Shown here in pieces: positions 8,196 to 15,487 of a stretch of 64,000 nucleotides of DNA (the stretch's first letter is position 1; each line of letters starts with the position of its first letter). The DNA lies in the NCBI RefSeq assembly GCF_003313465.1, contig NZ_KZ845667.1, positions 62,001 through 126,000 on the forward strand, in the 5' to 3' direction. Origin of the DNA: Thermoflavimicrobium daqui (GTDB lineage Bacteria; Bacillota; Bacilli; Thermoactinomycetales; Thermoactinomycetaceae). The notes under the pieces are model-generated. The model saw only the letters and a program-made list of their open reading frames with translations, had not been told where the DNA came from and did no database searches. The translations under genes and the position numbers were made by a program.

Positions 8196-9419
8196 TTAAA
8201 AGACTCTTTTGTCTCTGCTTGAATGAATATACATAGCGCGCCCTGCACCAAGGCCGAAAAAAATCATCAATACACAAACACATATGGTTATAGTTAATGG
8301 TATAACCCAAGAGTGTGTAAAATCGTGTATATATCCACACAAGAATGGCCCCATAGCAGCTAGGAGATAGCCGATCGATTGTGCCATACCTGATAACTGT
8401 TCGGCTTGTTGCGCATTTTTTGCGCGAAGTCCAATCAGGGTGTAGGAGAGACTAATACAAGCTCCTTGACTTAGTCCGATTATGATCACACATAAAATGA
8501 ACCATGAAAGTGAATGATTAAATAGTAGTCCAGCTAAGCCTAAAACATAAAGAGTACTAATGATTATGACCCATAATTGTTGATTAGACCGTCTTTCTGC
8601 AAGAATGGGAATGAGAAAGTTCGATGGAACACCCATTAATCCCATTAAAGAGACTAACCACCCTGCAGTAGATATATCTAGTCCATAATCATGAAGAATT
8701 TCTGGGAGCCAAGTGATGGTAACATAGAAAGCGAATGATTGGAAACCCATAAAAAAAGAGACTTGCCAAGCAAGCAAAGAACGCCATACTCCCGTCGAAT
8801 TTGTTTTTCTTTTAGCTGTGCTTCTTTTTATACGTTTAGAAATTTGAGGTAGCCATGCCAATATAGCAATGATAGCTAATATAGCCCAGAAAGCGAGTGC
8901 ACCTTTCCATCCAAAAGGCAATACTTGTGCAAGTGGAATACTCAAACCTGAGCCAATAGATGCAAAAATCCCCATCGATGTGGAGTAAGTGGCTGTCATT
9001 AATCCCACTTGGTTTGGAAATCTTTGCTTAATGATTCCAGGTAGTAAGACATTACATATAGCAATCGCCATTCCTACGATCGCTGTACCTAGAAATAATG
9101 TAGTTACTGAAGGGACTGAACGTACTAAAATACCTGTAGTTAGTATAATTAAGCCTATAAATAATAACCATTCACTACCATATCGATTACTAATTTTTGG
9201 GGCTAGTGGTGAAAAAATCGCAAATGAAAGAAGGGGAAGAGTGGTAATTAAACCAGCTATTCCATGAGATAAGTTCATTTCTTCTTGAATGAATCCCAAT
9301 AAAGGACCGACAGAAGTTAGAGAAGGTCTTAAATTGGCTGCAATCAATAGAATTCCTAGTATAAGAAGGATAGATGAAGTGCTTAGAAATGAGTTCATTT
9401 TGTCTTTGGTCTTAATCAT
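8196..9419 (-). CDS. MFS transporter, CynX/NimT (YycB-like) family
   Basis: A 407-residue membrane protein with about twelve hydrophobic segments. 'ILLIAANLRPSLTSVGPLL' (residues 19-37) is the signature of the cyanate permease / 2-nitroimidazole transporter group, and 'FPNQVGLMTATYSTSMGIFASIGSGLSIPL' corresponds to the family's fifth helix region (quoted in parts: FPNQVGLMTATY, SMGIFASIGSG). Its substrate cannot be read from sequence. Transcribed convergently to thrS; the start has AAAGGTGG upstream, and MNSFLS seven codons in is an alternative. Confidence 0.85.
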   Translation of the reverse strand: MIKTKDKMNSFLSTSSILLILGILLIAANLRPSLTSVGPLLGFIQEEMNLSHGIAGLITTLPLLSFAIFSPLAPKISNRYGSEWLLFIGLIILTTGILVRSVPSVTTLFLGTAIVGMAIAICNVLLPGIIKQRFPNQVGLMTATYSTSMGIFASIGSGLSIPLAQVLPFGWKGALAFWAILAIIAILAWLPQISKRIKRSTAKRKTNSTGVWRSLLAWQVSFFMGFQSFAFYVTITWLPEILHDYGLDISTAGWLVSLMGLMGVPSNFLIPILAERRSNQQLWVIIISTLYVLGLAGLLFNHSLSWFILCVIIIGLSQGACISLSYTLIGLRAKNAQQAEQLSGMAQSIGYLLAAMGPFLCGYIHDFTHSWVIPLTITICVCVLMIFFGLGAGRAMYIHSSRDKRVF

Positions 9420-9629
9420 GGATTAGTGATACCACCTTTGATCTGGAGGTTTTCGTGTAAGTGAAGTAAATCCGCTAAAGTGTATTTATGATAATCAAAA
9501 ATGATAATTAATTTTTAGTATATCATCATGTGTATTTTGAACCATTTAATATGATTAGTATCCATTAGAGAGAAGATAATTAAAGTCGAATTTTATTATT
9601 ACAGTATGTTGCAGAATTCAATTGAAAAT

Positions 9630-9714
9630 CTAGATCATACCTAGAGGAAGTTGTGAATCGACTTTTGAGCCCAACCTTTAGCAGAAGTGGTGAGGAAGCG
9701 ATGAGTGGCTGATT
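9630..9714 (+). repeat. Dispersed ~100-bp repeat, copy A
   Basis: Begins CTAGATCATACCTAGAGGAAG and ends GAAGCGATGAGTGGCTGATT. Related copies in reverse orientation lie at 19366-19463 and 58246-58349; the ends are best conserved and the centre has diverged. See findings. Confidence 0.55.
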
Positions 9715-9775
9715 GATGCAACAACCTCTATTGAAAAACGGACGAATAATCAATTATAGAAAAAGGATGGTTATC

Positions 9776-10294
9776 GTGAATAAAGCTGTGTTTCTTGATA
9801 GAGATGGAGTTATCAATGAAGTTCAGACGAAACGAGTCAAATTCGTCAATCATCCGTCTGATTTATATATCATAAATGGTGTCCCAGAAGCCATTGCTAA
9901 AATTCGTGAACTCGGATATATGACATTTATTGTCACCAACCAAGGAGGTGTTGGTCTTGGGTATATATCTGAGAAAATGCTCGATAAAATTCATAAAAGA
10001 TTGAAAAGGGAATTACTAAAGTTAAATGCTAGTGCTGTGATCAATGATATTGCTGTTTGTATTCATAGACCCAATGAAGGTTGCAACTGTCGTAAGCCGA
10101 ATTCGGGTATGATTCTAAATTTGGCCGAGAAATTTGCCATTAACTTATCTGAATCATACATGATTGGTGATATGGAAACAGATGTCATGGCAGGAAAGAA
10201 AGTAGGATGTAAAACAGTTTTCATCGGTGAAACGAACAATACACAAGCAGATTATATATGCCCTGACTTACGAACATTTGCTAGGTTATTATAA
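9776..10294 (+). CDS. HAD-IIIA phosphatase, GmhB-like
   Basis: A 172-residue HAD-superfamily phosphatase of the histidinol-phosphatase / D,D-heptose 1,7-bisphosphate phosphatase type. Motif I is FLDRDGVIN (nucleophile Asp), motif II is VTNQ, a Cys/His zinc loop appears as 'CIHRPNEGCNCRKP', and motif IV is MIGDMETD. I chose GTG at 9776 because AAGGATGG lies 5 bases upstream and the motif I spacing fits the family; an upstream ATG at 9713 would add 21 atypical residues. Gram-positives lack LPS, so a cell-surface glycan or general sugar-phosphate substrate is more likely. Promoter-side DNA contains repeat copy A. Confidence 0.85.
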   Translation: MNKAVFLDRDGVINEVQTKRVKFVNHPSDLYIINGVPEAIAKIRELGYMTFIVTNQGGVGLGYISEKMLDKIHKRLKRELLKLNASAVINDIAVCIHRPNEGCNCRKPNSGMILNLAEKFAINLSESYMIGDMETDVMAGKKVGCKTVFIGETNNTQADYICPDLRTFARLL

Positions 10295-10307
10295 GAATAA
10301 GGGATAG

Positions 10308-10377
10308 ATATAACCCAAAATTCCAAACAACCTTTAATCTTTTAAGACTAAGGGTTGTTTGGAATTTTGGGTTATAT
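10308..10377. repeat. Perfect 25-bp inverted repeat (70-bp hairpin)
   Basis: Bases 10308-10332 and 10353-10377 are exact reverse complements, starting ATATAACCCAAAATTCC, with a 20-base loop. It begins 14 bases after the HAD gene stop. There is no T run after either arm, so it is either an atypical terminator or the remnant of a palindromic mobile element. Confidence 0.8.
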
Positions 10378-10473
10378 CATAGGGTTAAAAGGGTTTAATC
10401 AGTCTATAGAGAGGTTTCTTAGAGAACTTACTATGGAGATGCTCTTGTCCTTCTCAGGAATAGTCGAGCATTA

Positions 10474-10512
10474 CACCAAAACGATTCGCTCTCGTTCTAG
10501 AAGTAAGCTAAA
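10474..10512 (-). repeat. Possible fragment of the dispersed repeat (copy D)
   Basis: AAAACGATTCGC (from 10479) is identical to part of copy B at 19366-19463, and GTTCTAGAAGTAAGCTAA resembles the outer end of copy C. Only about 40 bases align. The rest of 10378-10680 holds no gene I can support; a 61-codon open frame there (10355-10540) overlaps the hairpin and has no family match. Confidence 0.25.
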
Positions 10513-10680
10513 TTTTGAACCGTGTATTTTTTTGATTTGATTTCCCAATTAATGGTGATTTATAGATTTTTATAGGTAAATGAATATATAATATAATTTA
10601 TTCTCTATATGAAAAAATCTTATAAGAATAGAGTAGGGTTCGGTGATAGAAACCTTAATAAGCAGAAAGAGAGGATAGAC

Positions 10681-12021
10681 GTGAAAGGATTGACAAAAAA
10701 AGAACTCATCTTGGTAAGTATGATGTTATTTTCCATGTTTTTTGGTGCTGGAAATCTTATTTTCCCTCCATTTTTAGGACTTCAAGCAGGGGAGAATGTT
10801 TGGATTTCAATCATTGGACTCTTAATTTCAGCAGTGTGTCTTCCGATCTTAGGGGTTGTAGCGATTGCCCAATTAGGAAGCTTTACGGCGCTTGCTAGTC
10901 GAGTTCATCGAAGTTTTGCGCTGATTTTTCCATTAATTATTTATATTTCTATCGGACCAGCACTGGCGATTCCTCGAGCTAGTAGTCTGGCTTTTGAATC
11001 AGGGATGCAGCCTTTCTTACCTAAAGAAATAGCAATGAACCCTATGGTCTTATTTGTTTATACTCTTGTATTTTTTAGTATAGTGACATGGTTATGTATG
11101 TCGCCTTCAAAGCTAGTGGATCGAATGGGGAAATTATTGACCCCAACTCTTTTGATAATTATAGGTATGATTTTTATAAGTAGTTTTGTGACTCCGATGG
11201 ATACATTTGCTAAACCAGAAGGACTATATCAAACGCAACCTGTGTTTAAAGGATTTTTAGAAGGGTATCTAACCATGGATTGTTTAGCAGCCTTAGTTTA
11301 TGGAATTGTTGTGGCGAATGCTATCCGTGCTAAAGGAATTAATGATCGACAGGTATTATCCCGATCGATTATTAATGCAGGTGTAGGTACGGGTGTTTTA
11401 CTTTCATCCATTTATATGATTTTAGCCTATTTGGGGGCAGCTAGTTCTTCGATAGATAAAGCGGAAAATGGAGCACAAGTCCTTGCCTATATCATGAATC
11501 ACTTATTTGGTTCCTATGGAATTATGATTCTAGGAGTCGTTTTTACCATTGCTTGTTTATGTGTATCGATTGGTCTTATCACTTCTTGTAGCCAGTATTT
11601 TTTTACTATTTTCAAGAAAATTTCATATCGAGCATGGGTAGTCATTCTTAGTATTCTTAGCATGGCGATTGCGAATTTAGGACTAACCCAAATTATTAAA
11701 ATATCTGGGCCTATTCTGGGATTAATATATCCAGTAGCGATCGTTTTAATTTTCCTTGGACTATTAGATCGCTGGTTTAAAGGATCACAAGTCGTTTATT
11801 TGACGACTATTACGATGGTAGCTTTATACAGTATCTTAGAAATGATCAATCAAACTTTGCTATCCAAACAGTGGGAATCTATTTTTATTAAGCTACCTCT
11901 TTATACCGAAGGGATTGGATGGGTTCTACCTTCAATCGCTGCTTTTTTGATTGGTTTGGTCATCAGCAAATTTAAGAAAAATCAACAACAGAGTCATATT
12001 TCATTGAAAGAAAGTGCATAA
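10681..12021 (+). CDS. brnQ: Branched-chain amino acid:Na+ symporter BrnQ
   Basis: A 446-residue membrane protein of the LIVCS family, importing Leu, Ile and Val. The diagnostic N-terminus 'MLFSMFFGAGNLIFPP' falls at residues 14-29, followed by about twelve hydrophobic segments. The GTG start at 10681 gives the usual family length and has AGAGAGGA 6 bases upstream; an ATG 24 codons earlier would add a polar, atypical extension. Single gene with its own terminator. No T-box or leader peptide was seen before it. Confidence 0.93.
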   Translation: MKGLTKKELILVSMMLFSMFFGAGNLIFPPFLGLQAGENVWISIIGLLISAVCLPILGVVAIAQLGSFTALASRVHRSFALIFPLIIYISIGPALAIPRASSLAFESGMQPFLPKEIAMNPMVLFVYTLVFFSIVTWLCMSPSKLVDRMGKLLTPTLLIIIGMIFISSFVTPMDTFAKPEGLYQTQPVFKGFLEGYLTMDCLAALVYGIVVANAIRAKGINDRQVLSRSIINAGVGTGVLLSSIYMILAYLGAASSSIDKAENGAQVLAYIMNHLFGSYGIMILGVVFTIACLCVSIGLITSCSQYFFTIFKKISYRAWVVILSILSMAIANLGLTQIIKISGPILGLIYPVAIVLIFLGLLDRWFKGSQVVYLTTITMVALYSILEMINQTLLSKQWESIFIKLPLYTEGIGWVLPSIAAFLIGLVISKFKKNQQQSHISLKESA

Positions 12022-12031
12022 AGCTTGGGGC

Positions 12032-12062
12032 AAAGGGGATTGGAATGCTACCAATCCCTTTT
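12032..12062 (+). terminator. Intrinsic terminator of brnQ
   Basis: AAGGGGATTGG (12033-12043) pairs with CCAATCCCTTTT (12051-12062). Confidence 0.85.
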
Positions 12063-12112
12063 GTTGTGGACTCATCATTTTTTAGTGAATTGAAACCAGT
12101 AGTAGCTTTTCT

Positions 12113-12751
12113 TTATCTTTTGGGTAAAACTAACCATTTCTCTTCTAGTTGCACCAAACACCCCGAAACAGACTCTATATCTTGGTCTGTCTTAGCTTGC
12201 TGACGGAGGTCTATGACTCTTTTCGTATATGCTTCGTGTGATTGTTTATCTTTCCACAGGCTTAATACCAAATACCGGTTTGGGATTTTGATGGTTTCTC
12301 CGATTACTCCAGCAATCATCCCTTTTGTTTGACCCATAGCGGGATTCCAAATTGTTTTTTGTGCTTGTAAAAAGGAATTGATTCGTTTAGGTTTAACCAT
12401 GCAATCAGCCATACGTAAATATGAATGAGATAGTGCTTGATAGAAGAATTCCTTTTCACCTGGGATGGATAGGACCAGTTTGGATAAGTCTACTGAAATG
12501 CTTTGATAGGTTTGAGATTGGTCGCTCGTAAGAAAAAGAGTATCATGGATGCTTGACATGAAAGATTCATAGGCTGAGAGGCTTTGCCAAATCGAAAAAA
12601 TACAAGCTTTAGTTGGTTGATAGATATTCCAGCCACCCCATTGCCCATAAAAACCCTCTGCATCAGAAAGTGAACTCCAAATCATTTGTGCTTCAGTAAA
12701 AGCTGTTTTTTTTTCTTCTGGAACTTGGCAAACTATCCATTTAATAATCAT
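12113..12751 (-). CDS. YdbC-like protein, DUF4937
   Basis: A 212-residue soluble protein with the B. subtilis YdbC N-terminal pattern 'MIIKWIVCQVPEEKKTAF' followed by 'GFYGQWGGWN'. The fold looks like two ferredoxin-like (antibiotic-biosynthesis-monooxygenase/ stress-responsive A-B barrel) halves: 'ACIFSIWQSLSAYESFM' in the first and 'YLVLSLWKDKQSHEAY' in the second. Function unknown. It precedes, on the same strand, nothing closely spaced, and is convergent with brnQ. Confidence 0.7.
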   Translation of the reverse strand: MIIKWIVCQVPEEKKTAFTEAQMIWSSLSDAEGFYGQWGGWNIYQPTKACIFSIWQSLSAYESFMSSIHDTLFLTSDQSQTYQSISVDLSKLVLSIPGEKEFFYQALSHSYLRMADCMVKPKRINSFLQAQKTIWNPAMGQTKGMIAGVIGETIKIPNRYLVLSLWKDKQSHEAYTKRVIDLRQQAKTDQDIESVSGCLVQLEEKWLVLPKR

Positions 12752-12963
12752 GAAGGTATCACCTACACATTGATTTGCTATAATTTCTACTTTAAAGTCG
12801 TAACCATTTTCTTAATCTAAAAGTGCTGTCTTAATACCAGCGAATATACGCATACAATGAGATCCCCAATTTGGTATACATAAGGTAGTCAAGTATCTCA
12901 AGGGATATACCTCACGAATGTTAAGGCGGGAGTTTTCACATTTAAAATCACGGATTCTTTGTT

Positions 12964-13617
12964 TTATTCGAATGATAAGTAAATGAATTGAAAGTGGATT
13001 CCAAAGAAGATGTGAAAAAGTATAGGATGATTTGCTACAGTGGGGCCAAAGTTTAATACTAACTCTCGTCGTAAACATGGATCAATCGGATCGAGCTCTC
13101 GGTGGTGTTTAATGATATTTTTGATCTCCCATTTTTTGCTTAAAACAAGATGAACTCGTGTAAAAGGAACCCAAATACTCTGTTTTTTTGTTTTTAATAT
13201 GAGAAAGTCTTGACCGACATCTGTCAAACATCCCATTACGGATTCTTGTTTTTTCTGTCTTTTACATGAAAGGATGATTTGCATCGTTACACCGAGTAAT
13301 GATCTCAATTGAAGCCGAAAAACAGGGAAGTCTTTGGGATGGATATGATGATGAAGTGTTGTTAGTAGCTGGTTTACTGTTTGAATACTGCTTTTTAATT
13401 TTGCAAGTTTTAAGGGAGAGAAAAGACTAGTTGGTGAAGAATAGCGTTGAGTTGGAATTTTATCTGGACAAGGAAATGGAGAGCAAAAGTGATCGTCAGG
13501 TATGGATGCCGGTAGCTCTTCTGGACAATGGAAGCCTGAATAACAGGGATAGTCATGGCAGGAATATTCATCGCTTTTTGAATTATAGTATCCATTGTCA
13601 TTAGCGTGTAAACTCAA
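12964..13617 (-). CDS. DUF2642-like protein downstream of mnxG, possible spore-surface protein
   Basis: A 217-residue protein, not firmly recognised. The N-terminal 50 residues are rich in Cys, His and Pro (CHDYPCYSGFHCP; CSPFPCPDK). Residues about 105-160 resemble the small beta-barrel DUF2642 domain found in spore coat-associated proteins ('SLLGVTMQIIL', 'GCLTDVGQDFLILK', 'SIWVPFTRVHLV'). The TTG start overlaps the TGA of the mnxG remnant by two bases, so translation is coupled and it belongs to the mnx transcript. A Cys/His-rich surface protein working with the metal-oxidising complex is an inference. Confidence 0.5.
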   Translation of the reverse strand: MSLHANDNGYYNSKSDEYSCHDYPCYSGFHCPEELPASIPDDHFCSPFPCPDKIPTQRYSSPTSLFSPLKLAKLKSSIQTVNQLLTTLHHHIHPKDFPVFRLQLRSLLGVTMQIILSCKRQKKQESVMGCLTDVGQDFLILKTKKQSIWVPFTRVHLVLSKKWEIKNIIKHHRELDPIDPCLRRELVLNFGPTVANHPILFHIFFGIHFQFIYLSFE

Positions 13618-14574
13618 TCATCATCACCTTCTTCTATATTGGATTGTTTTAGAAGTGGAGCAAGATGATCATGTTTTTCTCCAAGGACTCGAATAATCCC
13701 CCACAAACCTAATTCAACATCCCAGCGTATATTACCTGATCGATATAAATAGTCACCTGGAACTTGTAATAAATCCAACATATGCCCGTAGTATAGGTGT
13801 TGCTGGGTCACCAAAGACCCAAGAGTCATGGTGCACTTCTTCACCTTCACAATTAGGGCAGACGACTCCCTCACGAATAAGCCTTATTCGGTTTCGCATG
13901 GGTTCAGATCGGTAGTTGACCGAATGAGTTTCCTCTGGATGTAATGTATCAGGATTGATCGGCTTTTGTCCACTTAAATCATTAATTTCCATTTCATCAT
14001 GAAAAAACCAAGCAAATTCACGGAATGAAGGGAGAAGCGGGTGATGGACGTCGGCAAAAACACCACTATTGATGGGAAGTCCTGTAATTGGATCTGTCCA
14101 CCATGATCCTTTGGGTTCGACAATGACTGCACCAAACAAGCCATGACCATTACTTCCCTGTTCACTAGATAAGGGATTGCCTAAATCGGAAAAAACATGA
14201 GCTCCCTCACGGACTGCCTGCCAAGTATAAATCTGTTTTTTACTTGGTGGACAAGGGGGGGCTGTAGAATTTGCATTAAAGCCGACAAAGGTTCCATCTG
14301 AGGTTTGTACATTATATTCGGCACGTTGAATGTGTATGGATGTATGAAAGGGAAGTTGATTTTCGAATAGTATTTCGATTTCATCTCCTATATTGGCCCT
14401 TAAGGTTAATGGTTGGACAAGATCTACAGGAGTATATGGATGGGCTGCAACTTGTTTCCTCACTTTTGCTTCATTTTCTTTGAGTACATACATCATTCCA
14501 TTGGGATCATGATCACCAAAATGATTAATCACAATACGAATAGGAATTGCTACAATATGAAAACGTCTTCGCAT
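13614..14574 (-). pseudogene. mnxG: mnxG-like multicopper manganese oxidase, internally deleted
   Basis: From ATG at 14574 about 260 residues match the start of the MnxG-type multicopper oxidase: 'GDHDPNGMMYVLKENE', 'FENQLPFHTSIHIQRAEY', 'GLFGAVIVEPKGSWW' and 'HHDSWVFGDPATPILRAYVG'. At about 13790 the frame runs into a stop, while another frame continues with a typical C-terminal part ('LLQVPGDYLYRSGNIRWDVE', 'LGLWGIIRVLGE') to 13614. Known MnxG is about 1200 residues, so roughly 850 residues, including most copper domains, are missing and the ends are out of frame. Partner genes mnxF and mnxE upstream are intact. The protein cannot be a working Mn(II) oxidase. Confidence 0.75.
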
Positions 14575-14897
14575 CAGTCCTTCCTCCGTTTTTTCTTTTC
14601 AGTGGTTTCTTGAATGGATGGGATATGAAACTTACCATCCTCAATAAAGAATACTTCAATTTGGTTGATGTGTAATCGTAATGTTTTCTGTTCAAGTTCA
14701 GATATGTGTGTGGTTTCAACATGAATCTTAAGATAATCACCTATCACCATTTTGATTTCACCAATGACCATAAAGGGAAACTGCGGGATGATTAGAATTG
14801 TTCGCCTTCCTATATTTTTTGCAAACTCATGACATAGCGCAGCATATCGCAAATCATTGATTTCGTATTCTCCTAAGTTAGCCTTTGTTTCTGACAA
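14574..14897 (-). CDS. MnxF-like small subunit of manganese oxidase complex
   Basis: A 107-residue protein upstream of, and overlapping by TGATG with, the mnxG remnant. Size and position fit MnxF of marine Bacillus, where MnxE and MnxF are about 110-residue copper-binding partners of MnxG on the exosporium. Visible features are 'ALCHEFAKNIGRRTILIIPQFPF', best read as CHEF plus a hydrophobic strand, and a basic tail TTEKKKRRKD. The call rests mainly on operon position, length and partial resemblance; a non-Mnx role remains possible. Confidence 0.55.
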   Translation of the reverse strand: MSETKANLGEYEINDLRYAALCHEFAKNIGRRTILIIPQFPFMVIGEIKMVIGDYLKIHVETTHISELEQKTLRLHINQIEVFFIEDGKFHIPSIQETTEKKKRRKD

Positions 14898-14915
14898 ATT
14901 GATTCACCCTCCATT

Positions 14916-15257
14916 TTAGGGAATAGGAAAGCGGGTCTCTGGATTAAATGGGACAAACATCGAAATTTTTTCGATTGGGAAGTGAAGTGGAGTAGGAAAT
15001 CGATGAAATGGAGCATTATTCATTTTAATAATAACTGGATAAAGTGTAATAAAGCCATCAGTTACTTTAATCAACTTACCTGTAAAAATAGGACGAAAGG
15101 TTTGCCCAAGAATATTTAGTTGATTTGATTCCATTGTTAATAGAACATCTTTTCCTAATAGTTCTATAAGCATTTGATTTCTTGGTAGAATTGTGTTTCG
15201 ACAATTTCGCATAGACTTCGCTCTATATTGTTCATAAATCAACCTCCTATAACTCAT
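14916..15257 (-). CDS. MnxE-like small subunit of manganese oxidase complex
   Basis: A 113-residue protein and first gene of the minus-strand cluster, 18 bases before the MnxF-like gene. It has a basic N-terminus (YRAKSMRNCRNTILP), then a beta-rich core 'LGKDVLLTMESNQLNILG' and 'FTGKLIKVTDGFITLYP' similar in layout to the second small protein, and a Pro/Phe-rich end. In Bacillus mnx operons mnxE and mnxF precede mnxG in this order. AGGAGGT lies before the ATG. Identification is by context plus fold-like pattern. Confidence 0.55.
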   Translation of the reverse strand: MSYRRLIYEQYRAKSMRNCRNTILPRNQMLIELLGKDVLLTMESNQLNILGQTFRPIFTGKLIKVTDGFITLYPVIIKMNNAPFHRFPTPLHFPIEKISMFVPFNPETRFPIP

Positions 15258-15487
15258 TGGAAAGAGATAGGGCTAAATAGAAAGAAATTCATAAACTAAC
15301 ATCATTTTTTATTATTTCAATATATTACTATTATATATAATATTATAGTTTTAAAACAATGAATAGTCTGTAATATTTGTATAAATACTCTTATTCGTAT
15401 CTAGATGAAAAAATGATATAAACAAAATGCCATAGAGCATACTAATCAATAGAATACCCTAGTATTATTTTTCCTACGGAGGGTCAA

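Noticed and set aside
9487-9510. Possible Fur box (TGATAATCAAAAATGATAAT)
   Set aside because: Two direct TGATAAT units rather than the 7-1-7 dyad; too weak.
10355-10540. 61-codon open frame
   Set aside because: It begins inside the 25-bp inverted repeat and has no ribosome site or family resemblance.
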